Shown piece by piece: positions 18,435-27,007 of a DNA stretch of 64,000 nt (within the stretch, counting starts at the first letter, position 1; every line of letters starts with the position of its first letter). The position numbers and the translations under genes are program-made. Source of the stretch: Paenibacillus curdlanolyticus YK9 (GTDB lineage Bacteria > Bacillota > Bacilli > Paenibacillales > Paenibacillaceae); the NCBI RefSeq assembly GCF_000179615.1, contig NZ_AEDD01000002.1, positions 434,001 through 498,000 on the forward strand, read 5' to 3'. The notes beneath the pieces are model-generated. The model worked only from the letters and a program-made list of their open reading frames with translations, had not been told where the DNA came from and ran no database searches.

Positions 18435-19613
18435 CTATCTGAGCAGCTGATTGCCGATTACAATGCGATGAATTTCGTTGGTTCCCTCATAGATTTGCGT
18501 TACCTTCGCATCGCGAAACAGGCGTTCAGCAGGAGACGCCTTCGTATAGCCTTTCATTCCGAGCAAACGAACGGCCGCGCCTGCCACTTCGACCGCAGTA
18601 TCGGATGCGAACAGCTTTGCTGTCGACGACTCCTTCGTACACGGCAACCCTTCTTGGCGCAGGAAGGCTGCCCGATAGACGAGTAGCCGTGCGGCTTCGA
18701 CCTGTGCCGTTAATTCTGCAAGCTCCGCCATTTCAGCGCTAATGCTCTTATGTCTGTGATGCACGCTGCGAATCAGTGGCGTTGACCGGGCCCGATTCGG
18801 CAGCGTAGGGCAGATCGCTGACTGAATCAGCTGCAAGGCAGCCTCTGCGATGCCAAGCGACTGCGCGGCGATGCCGATCCTTCCGCCGTCAAGCGAGCCT
18901 TTGGCAATGGCGAACCCCTGCCCTTCCTCGCCAAGCCGCTGCGATGCCGGAATTCGCACATCCTCAAACCTCAATTCGCAGGTGTTGGAGCCGTGAAGGC
19001 CCATTTTTTTCTCCTTTTTGCCGACGATGAAGCCTTGAACGCCCCGTTCGAGCAAAAATGCGGTAATGCCGCCTGGACCGCGGCTCGGATCTGTAACGGC
19101 GAACGTAATGTACAGATCGGCTGCGCCTGCGTTTGTAATAAACATTTTGGTCCCGTTCAGCAGATACTCATCGCCATCCTTCACGGCCCGCGTCCGGATG
19201 GAAGCTGCATCAGAGCCCGCATGCGGCTCCGTTAACGCAAATGCGCCAAGCCACTGCCCGGCAGCAAGTTTTCGAGCCTGCTCGTTGCGCTGCTCCTCAG
19301 TGCCGTAGTACACAATCGGAAGCGTGCCAACTGAGGTATGCACCGACAAAATAACGCCGACAGCTGCGCTCACCTTCGCAATCTCATGGATCGCCGCAAT
19401 GTAGGCAATAAAATCTGCGCCTGCGCCGCCCCACTTCCGAGGCACCGGAATGCCCATTAGCTCCAATGCCGCCATACGTTTAACCAGATCCGCCGGGAAT
19501 GAGAAATCGCTGTCCTCCTCCATCCGCGCAATGTTTGGCGTTATCTCGTCTCTTGCAAACAGCCGCGCCTTCTGTCGAATCCTCTCCTGCTCTTCCGTAA
19601 ATCGGAGCTCCAT
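18435..19613 (-). CDS. mmgC: Acyl-CoA dehydrogenase MmgC, with a divergent segment
   Basis: A 392-residue FAD-dependent acyl-CoA dehydrogenase, about 12 residues longer than usual. The N-terminal helices (MELRFTEEQERIRQ), the flavin motif FALTEPHAGSDAASI and the catalytic region QIYEGTNEIHR (general-base Glu near residue 376) are normal. The stretch at about residues 250-285 (QSAICPTLPNRARSTPLIRS, then VHHRHKSISAEM) is not: the conserved YAKERxQFGxPxxxxQ motif is missing and the local length differs. A shifted frame reads Tyr-Ala-Ala-Glu exactly where YAKE is expected, hinting at two nearby compensating indels or a sequencing problem. Substrate is probably a short- or branched-chain acyl-CoA. 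Confidence 0.85.
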   Translation of the reverse strand: MELRFTEEQERIRQKARLFARDEITPNIARMEEDSDFSFPADLVKRMAALELMGIPVPRKWGGAGADFIAYIAAIHEIAKVSAAVGVILSVHTSVGTLPIVYYGTEEQRNEQARKLAAGQWLGAFALTEPHAGSDAASIRTRAVKDGDEYLLNGTKMFITNAGAADLYITFAVTDPSRGPGGITAFLLERGVQGFIVGKKEKKMGLHGSNTCELRFEDVRIPASQRLGEEGQGFAIAKGSLDGGRIGIAAQSLGIAEAALQLIQSAICPTLPNRARSTPLIRSVHHRHKSISAEMAELAELTAQVEAARLLVYRAAFLRQEGLPCTKESSTAKLFASDTAVEVAGAAVRLLGMKGYTKASPAERLFRDAKVTQIYEGTNEIHRIVIGNQLLR

Positions 19614-19640
19614 TGCCGCACCCCTTTTCCTATGAGCGGC

Positions 19641-20501
19641 TTACCTCCGTTCTTCGTATTGAAAAAAGCCTTTGCCGCTCTTGCGTCCGAGCCAGCCTGC
19701 CTGCACATATTGGCGAAGCAGCGGGCAGGGCCGGTATTTGCTATCGCCGAAGCCTTCGTGGAGCGTCTCCATGATGGCAAGACAGGTATCGAGCCCGATC
19801 AAATCAGCAAGCGCCAACGGCCCCATCGGATGATTCATTCCCAGCTTCATCACTTGATCGATCGCCTCTGGCTCGGCTACGCCCTCGTACACCGCATAAA
19901 TCGCTTCATTAATCATGGGCATTAAGAGCCGATTCGAGACAAAACCGGGATAATCGCGCACCTCGACTGGCGCTTTACCCAGCTGGACCGCTAAGTCGGC
20001 AACCTTGGCAAACGTATCGTCAGACGTGCGTAAGCCGCGTATCACTTCCACCAATGGCATCACCGGCACCGGATTCATAAAATGCATGCCAATGACCCGA
20101 TCGGCTCGGTCAGTGACTGCCGCAATGGCTGTAATCGAAATCGAAGAGGTATTGGAGGCAAGGATCGTTTGCGACGGGCAAATCCGATCCAGCGCTTGAA
20201 ACAACGCAAGCTTCGTTTCAAGCTGCTCTGGCGCAGCTTCGATTACAATTTCGCTATCCTCGGCAGCTGTCAGCTCCGTCGTTGCCGCCAATCGCGCCAG
20301 CCACTCTTCCTTTTGCTCCTCAGCAATCCGACCCTTGCCGACCTGACGCCGGAATGCCTCTGCAATCGTTGCGACACCTCGCGCAACTGCGGCTTCATGA
20401 ATATCGTACAGCGTCACTGCAAATCCGTACTGCAGCAGCGTCTGGGCGATTCCGCGACCCATCTGCCCCGCACCAATAACCGTTACGGCTCGAACCGTCA
20501 T
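19641..20501 (-). CDS. mmgB: 3-hydroxybutyryl-CoA dehydrogenase
   Basis: A 286-residue NAD-dependent 3-hydroxyacyl-CoA dehydrogenase. The Rossmann motif VTVIGAGQMGRGIAQ is at the N-terminus. The catalytic His is in VIGMHFMNPVPVMPLVEVIRG (near residue 138), and the C-terminal domain has YPGFVSNRLLMPMINEAI and MKLGMNHPMGPLALADLIGLD. It oxidises 3-hydroxyacyl-CoA to 3-ketoacyl-CoA, between the dehydrogenase and thiolase steps of the same operon. SD AAGAAGGTG precedes the ATG. A separate enoyl-CoA hydratase is not encoded here and must come from elsewhere. Confidence 0.94.
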   Translation of the reverse strand: MTVRAVTVIGAGQMGRGIAQTLLQYGFAVTLYDIHEAAVARGVATIAEAFRRQVGKGRIAEEQKEEWLARLAATTELTAAEDSEIVIEAAPEQLETKLALFQALDRICPSQTILASNTSSISITAIAAVTDRADRVIGMHFMNPVPVMPLVEVIRGLRTSDDTFAKVADLAVQLGKAPVEVRDYPGFVSNRLLMPMINEAIYAVYEGVAEPEAIDQVMKLGMNHPMGPLALADLIGLDTCLAIMETLHEGFGDSKYRPCPLLRQYVQAGWLGRKSGKGFFQYEERR

Positions 20502-20523
20502 GGTTTCACCTTCTTCATCGCGA

Positions 20524-21699
20524 TCATCCGTCTACGCGAATCATTATCGCATCGCCCTGGCCGCCGCCGCTGCAAATCGCTGCGATGCCCAGTCCTCCGC
20601 CTCGTCGCCTCAGCTCATGGGCAAGCGTTAACACGATGCGGGCGCCGCTCGCGCCGATCGGATGCCCAAGCGCGATTGCGCCGCCGTTGACATTCACCCG
20701 TTCCGCATCCCATTGCAGCATGCGCCCGCAGGTCAAAGCTACTGCCGCGAATGCCTCGTTCACCTCGATCAAGTCGATATCGGGCAAAGTAACGCCTGTC
20801 TGCTGCAGCAGTTTTCGAATGGCTAGTGCCGGAGCCTCCGCTAGCTGGTGCGGCTCCGCGCCAATTGACGTATGCCCGATAATGACAGCCAACGGTTTAA
20901 TGCCTTCCTGCTGGGCAACTTCCGCTGACATGACGACAACTGCTGCTGCGCCGTCATTAACGCCTGGCGCGTTGCCTGCCGTAATGGTCCCCGTTCCACT
21001 TCGATCAAGAATCGGAACAAGCTTGGCAAGCTTCTGCATGCTCGTGCTTGGTCGCGGGCATTCATCCGCGTCGATCCGACTTCCAGATGAATCGAAAGGT
21101 ACGATCTCCTCTGCGAATTTACCCTGCCAGCCTGCCGCAACAGCTAATGCATGGCTTCGCAGCGCCCATTCATCCTGCTCTTCACGGCTTATGCCGTGCC
21201 GCACGGCAGCCGCATTGCCGTGAGCAGCCATGGGAACATTGTCGAATGCGCACAACAAGCCGTCATACAGCATCAGATCGGTAAGTGCGGCATGGCCCAT
21301 CCGCACGCCCCATCGTGCGGATGGCACGGCGAAAGGGGCGCTGCTCATGCTTTCCATTCCCCCGGCGACCAGCACTTGCGCCGCACCGCTTCGCACGATT
21401 TGATCAGCTATCGTGATCGCCCGCATACCGGAGGCGCACACTTTATTCACTGTTTCGGACGGTACCTCCCAAGCCAGTCCGGCAAGCCGCGCTGCCTGCC
21501 GCGATGGAATTTGTCCGGCTCCGCCCTGCAGCACCATTCCCATGACGGCATGGTCGATTCGAGAAGCTTCAATTCCGCTAGTCGCCAACGCTCCCCTTAT
21601 CGCAGCGGCACCTAGCTCTGCTGCAGATACATGCTGAAACACGCCCCCCAGCTTCCCGAATGCCGTCCGTGCACCGTTTACGATGACCGTTCCCCGCAT
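20524..21699 (-). CDS. mmgA: Acetyl-CoA acetyltransferase (thiolase)
   Basis: A 391-residue type II thiolase. The nucleophilic Cys lies in [12 protein letters not shown] (near residue 88), the second active-site block in [11 protein letters not shown] (His near 347), and the proton-shuttling Cys in [12 protein letters not shown] (near 377). The ATG at 21699 was taken because it opens [16 protein letters not shown], the usual thiolase N-terminus, just after the stop of the previous gene. It cleaves 3-ketoacyl-CoA or acetoacetyl-CoA to acetyl-CoA, or runs in reverse. Part of the mmg operon. Confidence 0.94.
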   Translation of the reverse strand: MRGTVIVNGARTAFGKLGGVFQHVSAAELGAAAIRGALATSGIEASRIDHAVMGMVLQGGAGQIPSRQAARLAGLAWEVPSETVNKVCASGMRAITIADQIVRSGAAQVLVAGGMESMSSAPFAVPSARWGVRMGHAALTDLMLYDGLLCAFDNVPMAAHGNAAAVRHGISREEQDEWALRSHALAVAAGWQGKFAEEIVPFDSSGSRIDADECPRPSTSMQKLAKLVPILDRSGTGTITAGNAPGVNDGAAAVVVMSAEVAQQEGIKPLAVIIGHTSIGAEPHQLAEAPALAIRKLLQQTGVTLPDIDLIEVNEAFAAVALTCGRMLQWDAERVNVNGGAIALGHPIGASGARIVLTLAHELRRRGGGLGIAAICSGGGQGDAIMIRVDG

Positions 21700-21715
21700 G
21701 GTGCCGCCCCCTAAA

Positions 21716-22849
21716 CTATTGCAAAATTCGTAGCTCCTCCTCGACAATCATGCCGCCCAGCATAAAATCAGAATCGATCCCTTTCGCATCCCGCATATAG
21801 CGCTCCACTCGATATTCGCGCATATAACCGTACCCGCCGAACACCTGAACCGCCTCCGTCGCTACGGCTACGGCTGTCCTTGCGGCATAACGCCGCGCAA
21901 TTGCGCATGCGCGCGAGCTATCAAGACCGGCATCGAGCTGCCAAGCAGCCTGATAGATAAGCAGCCGTGACGCCTCCGTTCGAACGGACATGTCGGCCAG
22001 CTTAAATAAAATGCCTTGCTGGCGGCCGATCGCCACGCCGAATTGCTTTCGTGTTTTCGCATATGCAGTTGCCTCGTCGAGCGCGCCTTGCGCAATGCCG
22101 ACTGCGATTGCAGCTGCACTCAGCTGTCCTAACTGCAGCATCGTCGAAACAGCCTTAGCTCCGCTCCCAAACCTGCCAATGCGCTGCTCGCGCGGTATGG
22201 TGCAATTTTGAAATAACGCCTCTGCAACTGGCACTGCATGCAAGCCTAGCTTTTGTACAGTCGGCTTTAAAGTCAGGCCCGCTTCCTGATCATTGATTAG
22301 TAACATGTTCCATTGCCGATTCCGTGCCATTGGAGCGCAGATCACGTACGTATCCGCATAACCGGCATGCAGCATAACCGGATGCGAACCATTCAGCCGA
22401 ATCCAATCGCCAGCTTCATCTGCAGTAACCGAGGCTCCGTTGGTCCCATGCTCTGACTGCCGCGTGACGCCAGCTAAACATGCTCCGCCTAAGGCGGTTC
22501 CCTGCACCAACGGTATGAGCACCCGCTCACGAATGGGTTCAGCACCAAAGTGATAGATCGGCCACGCGCAATAAACGGTATGCATCGCCAAGCTTGTTGC
22601 TGACGAAGCGCAACCCTTCGCGATTTCCTCCAGCGCAACAGCATAAGTGAGCTTATCGCCGCCTACGCCGCCATAACGCTCCGGGAACAAAATGCCAGTC
22701 AAGCCGAGCTGGCCCATTTGCTTGAATAGAGCCCGATCGAATAGATGAGCCTCATCACGGGCAACAGCAGCTGGCGCAACCTGCTCCCTTACAAATTGCT
22801 GCAGAACAGTTCGCGTCATCTCTGCCTCTTCTGTTAGCTGAAACCGCAA
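21716..22849 (-). CDS. Acyl-CoA dehydrogenase-like protein without the usual catalytic Glu
   Basis: A 377-residue acyl-CoA-dehydrogenase fold, first gene of the operon. The N-terminus ([15 protein letters not shown]) and the [18 protein letters not shown] segment are normal. Where active short-chain enzymes carry YEGTNEIQR, this one has [10 protein letters not shown], and the alternative position used by isovaleryl-CoA dehydrogenase (Glu before the [15 protein letters not shown] helix) is Gly-Gln. The flavin motif is also weak: [17 protein letters not shown] in place of LTEPxAGSD. It may act on an unusual substrate, be a non-catalytic partner, or use another base. The TTG start follows a G-rich site and gives the family's normal N-terminus. 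This gene has no counterpart in the B. subtilis mmg operon. Confidence 0.8.
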   Translation of the reverse strand: MRFQLTEEAEMTRTVLQQFVREQVAPAAVARDEAHLFDRALFKQMGQLGLTGILFPERYGGVGGDKLTYAVALEEIAKGCASSATSLAMHTVYCAWPIYHFGAEPIRERVLIPLVQGTALGGACLAGVTRQSEHGTNGASVTADEAGDWIRLNGSHPVMLHAGYADTYVICAPMARNRQWNMLLINDQEAGLTLKPTVQKLGLHAVPVAEALFQNCTIPREQRIGRFGSGAKAVSTMLQLGQLSAAAIAVGIAQGALDEATAYAKTRKQFGVAIGRQQGILFKLADMSVRTEASRLLIYQAAWQLDAGLDSSRACAIARRYAARTAVAVATEAVQVFGGYGYMREYRVERYMRDAKGIDSDFMLGGMIVEEELRILQ

Positions 22850-22929
22850 CCCCCTCCCCCCTTTGACCCTTCGTAATCATGCTGGCTGCTTCTTTGGGAC
22901 AAGGTTCGACGATGTCTGCGCTTACCCTA

Positions 22930-22957
22930 TCTATATGAATGCAGAACATGTCTATAT
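22930..22957 (-). promoter_or_regulatory. Sigma-E-like promoter of the mmg operon
   Basis: On the minus strand ATA (22957-22955), 17 bases, then CATATAGA (22937-22930) resemble the sigma-E consensus ATA-N16-18-CATACAnT. It lies about 80 bases upstream of the first gene. The mmg operon of B. subtilis is sigma-E controlled in the mother cell, which supports the assignment. Confidence 0.45.
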
Positions 22958-22986
22958 AACAGCTGCGAGCTTGCAGGAAATATTAA

Positions 22987-23010
22987 TTTACATAAATAAT
23001 ATTATGTAAA
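22987..23010. repeat. 24-bp inverted repeat upstream of the mmg operon
   Basis: TTTACATAA (22987-22995) and TTATGTAAA (23002-23010) are perfect 9-base arms around ATAATA. It lies 30 bases upstream of the putative -35 element. The symmetry suggests an operator for a dimeric regulator. Confidence 0.5.
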
Positions 23011-23032
23011 CTTATATCGTTTAACCCTGTAT

Positions 23033-23069
23033 GAAAAAAAGCATGCATGAACCATCGGCCCATGCATGC
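23033..23069 (-). terminator. Terminator of the HesB-like gene
   Basis: On the minus strand GCATGCATG and CATGCATGC close an 11-base loop, followed by T7. Strong intrinsic terminator 20 bases past the stop. Confidence 0.9.
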
Positions 23070-23088
23070 CTTCCATCTATGCCATTCT

Positions 23089-23376
23089 TTAAGAAACGTA
23101 GAAGCCAACGCCTTCTTCTTTCTCGTTATACTGAAGCGATAAGCTCTTATTATCCAAATACCAAAGCTGATCCTCCAGCATATAAAATTCGATTCCTTCG
23201 CTGACGTGCTTCAGGCGCGGCGCCTGTGAAGGCTCCTTCGTAATGCCAAGCGACATGCCAGGCTGAACGCTCCCGCAGCCGCCCAGCCGGACGAATATAT
23301 GCAGCTGGTCGCCTTGCTTCAGCCCCATTTCGTCAATATACCACTGAGCTACAGCGGGTTCCACATTAATTTTCAT
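23089..23376 (-). CDS. HesB/YneR-type Fe-S biogenesis-domain protein
   Basis: A 95-residue protein of the HesB/IscA-like group, closest in pattern to B. subtilis YneR: VEPAVAQWYIDEMGLKQGD, then IFVRLGGCGSVQPGMSLGI. The classical A-type carriers have three cysteines (one here plus a C-terminal CxC); this protein keeps only the first, so Fe-S transfer cannot be assumed. The ATG at 23376 follows GAGGAGAAT; an in-frame ATG five codons upstream overlaps that site. It stands alone, with a terminator. Function unknown in this subfamily. Confidence 0.75.
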   Translation of the reverse strand: MKINVEPAVAQWYIDEMGLKQGDQLHIFVRLGGCGSVQPGMSLGITKEPSQAPRLKHVSEGIEFYMLEDQLWYLDNKSLSLQYNEKEEGVGFYVS

Positions 23377-23506
23377 CGCGATTCTCCTCACCCTGTTCCT
23401 TGTCCCTCATCCTACAACAAGGACAACCGAAGCTGCAACTTTTATTTACCTTTCCGATGAACAGGGCATATGGTAGCTTATCACGATTGGAAAGGAACTT
23501 TACATC

Positions 23507-24268
23507 ATGATTCATCCTCACGCGTATATTCAACCGCTTACGTTCGTCCTTGTGCATGGCGCATGGGCGGATGCGAGCTTTTGGGACGGCATAGCAGCGC
23601 AATTAAGGCATATGGGGCATAACGTCCATGCGCCGGAATACCCCGGTCATGGCAGCGACTTGAACAAAAACGTGACGCACGCCATGCAAAGTCAAGCGGT
23701 CGCCGACTATATCATCCAGCATCAATTGCAGGATATCGTCCTTGTCGGACACAGTTTTGGAGGCACGGTCGTGCAGAAAACGGCGGAGCTCGTGCCTGAA
23801 CGGATCAAGCGGCTCGTGTTCTGGAACGCATTTGTTCTAAATAATGGCGAAAGCGCGAACGACGAGCTTCCTCCCGCTGCCCAGCAGGCATTCGATCAAG
23901 TACGCAAAGCGTCCGGCAACAATACGATCATGCTGCCCTTCCCGCTGTTCAGAGAAAACTTCGTAAATCTCGCAACATTAGAGCAAGCGAAGTATTTGTA
24001 CGCTCGCATTTCCCCTGAGCCAGCTGGTCCTCTATATGAGAAGCTCGATCTGACAACGTTTTATAAACTAACGATACCGCGAAGCTATGTCGATTTGACC
24101 GAAGATGCAGTAATGCCGCAGCTTGGCGCTGCGTACAGCTGGCATCCCAAAATGTCCAGCCGATTAGGGCTATTCCGATTGATCAAAGGCCATGGCGATC
24201 ATATGACGACAGCCAAGACTGAGCCCCACCATGTCGCGAAGCTGCTGTACATGGCGGGCCGCGACTGA
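23507..24268 (+). CDS. Alpha/beta hydrolase (EstC-like esterase)
   Basis: A 253-residue alpha/beta hydrolase. The oxyanion region is FVLVHGAWADASFWDG near the N-terminus, the nucleophile elbow is LVGHSFGGTVV (Ser near residue 86), and the C-terminal His is in KGHGDHMTTAKTEPHHV. It resembles the plant hydroxynitrile-lyase/methyl-esterase-like group (EstC, SabP2-like), for which the substrates are small esters. No signal peptide, so it is probably cytoplasmic. Monocistronic, divergent from the HesB gene and followed by a hairpin. The true substrate is unknown. Confidence 0.85.
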   Translation: MIHPHAYIQPLTFVLVHGAWADASFWDGIAAQLRHMGHNVHAPEYPGHGSDLNKNVTHAMQSQAVADYIIQHQLQDIVLVGHSFGGTVVQKTAELVPERIKRLVFWNAFVLNNGESANDELPPAAQQAFDQVRKASGNNTIMLPFPLFRENFVNLATLEQAKYLYARISPEPAGPLYEKLDLTTFYKLTIPRSYVDLTEDAVMPQLGAAYSWHPKMSSRLGLFRLIKGHGDHMTTAKTEPHHVAKLLYMAGRD

Positions 24269-24290
24269 ATTGGCCAGCATTTGCTTGCTG

Positions 24291-24320
24291 CCCGCTTTCC
24301 AACCGGAGAGCGGGTGTTTC
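24291..24320 (+). terminator. Hairpin after the hydrolase gene
   Basis: CCCGCTTTCC and GGAGAGCGGG form a 10-bp stem with one G-U pair around AACC, followed by TGTTTC. Weak U-run, so it may be a partial terminator before the germination operon. Confidence 0.5.
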
Positions 24321-24389
24321 GCCATGCTTTGCGCATATCTAGGAAAAGGATGGGAATGTTAAGCTTAAATGGCTGGGAGGGTTGCCGCA

Positions 24390-25805
24390 ATGTCACTTCT
24401 GGATGAATTCGAAGCAGCGATTAAACAGGGCCTAGCGACGCAACCCGATTATAAAACCCATCAGTTTCACGTTGATGCTGATCTGATGATCGTCTGCGCC
24501 TACTTGGACACGCTTGCTGACAAGGATCAAATTCAAACGTTCATGCTGCTGCCGCTCCTTGATCTTCACTTTAACGACGAGATGGCTGCCGAGCAAAAGC
24601 ACGCACGCATTCGCGATCGGCTTTCAGGGGTCTCATTTACCGCCGAAGCTGCTATCGATAAGCTGATAGCCAGCCTGATGGAAGGACGAAGCGTCGTGCT
24701 CGTCTCATCCGATCCGCAAGCTTATATTTGTGATGTGGCGAAGTTTAAGCATCGGGCAATTGAAGAGCCCAAATCCGAGAAAACCGTCCGCGGCCCCGGA
24801 GAAGGCTTTAATGAAGACATCATGACGAATGTCTCCCTTATCCGCAATCGGATCAAATCTTCCGATCTCCAATTCGAGAGCTACGAGATTGGACAAGCGA
24901 CCAGAACCAAAGTTTTGCTTGCCTATATGAAAGGAAAAGCGTCAGAGGCACGCATTCAGACGTATCGCGATCGGCTGAGCGCCATCTCAACCGAAGCGAT
25001 CTTTGAGAGCGCGAATATCGAGGAGTGGATTGAGGATAAAGAGCTCACTCCTTTCCCGCGGCTATTGAACACGGAACGACCCGATGTCGTAAGCGCGCAT
25101 TTAATCGAGGGCAAAATTGCCATATTAACCGACGGCACGCCAAGCTGCCTGATTGTGCCGGTCACTTTCTTTCAGTTCTTCGTCAGCGCCGAAGATTACT
25201 ATCAACGATCGATGTACGCTACGCTCTTTCGGTGGCTTCGCATGCTCTCATTTCTCTTGTCCGTGTACACGCCTTGCCTCTACATCGCATTAACCAATTA
25301 CAGACAGGAAATGATTCCTTCCTCGCTGTTAATCAACCTGTCGGCGCAGCGGGAAGGCGTTCCGTTTCCTTCATTAGTCGAGGCATTAATCATGCTCATC
25401 ATGTTCGAGCTGCTGCGCGAGGCGGGCATTCGCATGCCAACCGTCATGGGACAAGCGATCTCGATAGTGGGAGCTGTCGTACTCGGCCAAGCAGCAGTCG
25501 AGGCGGGATTGGTTTCTGCTGCTATGGTCATTGTCGTCGGCATTACGGCTATTGCCAATTTCGTTTCCCCCTCGTTCAACTTTGGGATGGGCCAACGAAT
25601 TATTCAATTCGTATATATGTTACTTGCAGTTTGCCTCGGTCTGTTTGGCGTATTCTGCGGTACGCTGCTGTTAGTCGTCCATCTCGTTTCGATCAAAACG
25701 ACCGGAGAGCCCTACCTCTCCCCACTCGCACCTGTAGTTCCTAGCCGATTCAAGGACACCTTGCTGCGAGCGCCATGGGACAAAATGAAAAAACCGAAGA
25801 GGTAA
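24390..25805 (+). CDS. Spore germinant receptor subunit A (GerA family)
   Basis: A 471-residue protein of the GerA/SpoVAF family. The N-terminal ~250 residues are soluble and include the long GERA domain with GPGEGFNEDIMTNVSLIRNR (about residues 131-150), a family signature. The C-terminal part has about five membrane segments, with LRMLSFLLSVYTPCLYIALTNY and the conserved PFPSLVEALIMLIMFELLREAGIRMP block. It forms, with the B and C subunits encoded next, a receptor in the spore inner membrane. The ATG at 24390 follows GGGAGGG by 8 bases. Expression in the forespore (sigma-G) is expected, but no clear promoter was read. The germinant is unknown. Confidence 0.95.
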   Translation: MSLLDEFEAAIKQGLATQPDYKTHQFHVDADLMIVCAYLDTLADKDQIQTFMLLPLLDLHFNDEMAAEQKHARIRDRLSGVSFTAEAAIDKLIASLMEGRSVVLVSSDPQAYICDVAKFKHRAIEEPKSEKTVRGPGEGFNEDIMTNVSLIRNRIKSSDLQFESYEIGQATRTKVLLAYMKGKASEARIQTYRDRLSAISTEAIFESANIEEWIEDKELTPFPRLLNTERPDVVSAHLIEGKIAILTDGTPSCLIVPVTFFQFFVSAEDYYQRSMYATLFRWLRMLSFLLSVYTPCLYIALTNYRQEMIPSSLLINLSAQREGVPFPSLVEALIMLIMFELLREAGIRMPTVMGQAISIVGAVVLGQAAVEAGLVSAAMVIVVGITAIANFVSPSFNFGMGQRIIQFVYMLLAVCLGLFGVFCGTLLLVVHLVSIKTTGEPYLSPLAPVVPSRFKDTLLRAPWDKMKKPKR

Positions 25806-25811
25806 TGGTAC

Positions 25812-27005
25812 ATGAAGCGAATCGTTCGCAGCATTTCACTGATGACCCTGATCTTCCTCAGCTGCTTGATGCAAGGCTGCAAAGATTATAACGAGCTCAA
25901 TGAGTTGGCGATTGTTGATATGGTTGGGGTCGATCTGAATGATGATGGATCCTATCAGGCTTATTATCAAATTGTTAATCCGAATGGCGTCGCCGGGTCG
26001 AAAAGCGGCAGCGCTCGCTCTCCGCTCTATACGTATGAGTTTAAAGGAAAATCATGGGCAGAATTCTCACGCTTAGCGACACAGACGTTATCTCGCAAGC
26101 TCTTTATCAGCCATTTTCAAGCCTACATCGTCTCGGAGCGATTAGCGAAGCATGGGATCGGCAATTTATTGAATTTTCTGGAGAGCGATTCCCGGCGACG
26201 CATGGCAACCACTATATTTGTCACGAAAAGTCCGTTGAAGGATGTGATGAACACTTACGTGCCGATCGAAATGAATCCAGGCAAAGAATTAAGAAGCATT
26301 GAAGAGCTGCAATATGAGGTAACAGGCGCGTCGGACAATAAGTCAACCGTGAAGACGCTGTTAGAGAACTTCGAGAATAACAGGCTAACTTACGTATCGA
26401 TCATTCGTTTATCCGGCAACAAGCCCTACCCAACGACGAAACGGTTCCAGTCGATTGAAGGCAATCGAGGCAATTTCCAGTTCATTGGCGCATCCATTAT
26501 GAAGCAGGGACATGCAATAGGCGAGCTGCACGCGAATCAGCTGGAGACGCTATTCTTTCTGCTTGGCGCCAACAAATCGTTTATTCAAGATATCAAATGG
26601 AACGAAGGCGACTCCGCGCAGCTGCAAATGAAAGGCAAACCGAGAGTCGCTTATCACCTAACCATTCATGATGGGCTGCCCAAACTGGATATCGTTGTCA
26701 AGCCGAAGCTTGAGCTGATCTCCATCGACCAGAAGGAACAGCTGAGCACAAAAACATTACACATGCTGGAAAAACAGTTCAATAAGGAAATGAAAAAAAG
26801 GGCACTTGCCTTAATCAAGCTGGCGAATAAGAACGAATGGGATTTGTTAAATATTCAGGAACGGCTTGCCAACCAAATATCCCCTAAATGGGCAGCTATT
26901 AAAGCTAATGCAAACGCATGGGTAGAAACGGAAATTTCGGTAACCGTTGATTCTTCCATCATTAAAACAGGCATCCTTTTATCGCCTTACCAAGGAGGGA
27001 GTTAA
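25812..27005 (+). CDS. Spore germinant receptor subunit C lipoprotein (Ger(x)C)
   Basis: A 397-residue lipoprotein. The signal ends in the lipobox LMQGC with Cys23 as lipid anchor. The mature protein starts KDYNELNELAIVDMVGVDL, the usual opening of Ger(x)C proteins, and has GKSWAEFSRLATQTLSRKLFISHFQAYIVSE in the first domain (read in parts, about residues 80-110) and FNKEMKKRALALIKLANKNEWD near the C-terminus. It faces the outer side of the spore inner membrane and is needed for receptor function. The A, C, B gene order is common in Paenibacillus and Clostridia, in place of the B. subtilis A, B, C. Confidence 0.95.
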   Translation: MKRIVRSISLMTLIFLSCLMQGCKDYNELNELAIVDMVGVDLNDDGSYQAYYQIVNPNGVAGSKSGSARSPLYTYEFKGKSWAEFSRLATQTLSRKLFISHFQAYIVSERLAKHGIGNLLNFLESDSRRRMATTIFVTKSPLKDVMNTYVPIEMNPGKELRSIEELQYEVTGASDNKSTVKTLLENFENNRLTYVSIIRLSGNKPYPTTKRFQSIEGNRGNFQFIGASIMKQGHAIGELHANQLETLFFLLGANKSFIQDIKWNEGDSAQLQMKGKPRVAYHLTIHDGLPKLDIVVKPKLELISIDQKEQLSTKTLHMLEKQFNKEMKKRALALIKLANKNEWDLLNIQERLANQISPKWAAIKANANAWVETEISVTVDSSIIKTGILLSPYQGGS

Positions 27006-27007
27006 CC

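Noticed and set aside
20082-21637. Long open frames on the plus strand opposite mmgA and mmgB (up to 212 codons)
   Set aside because: They are antisense to clearly conserved enzymes, have no ribosome-binding sites, and show arginine- and serine-rich shadow composition typical of GC-rich antisense frames.
24318-24389. Sigma-G promoter for the germination operon
   Set aside because: A CATATCTA box is present but no acceptable -35 at 17-18 bases was found.
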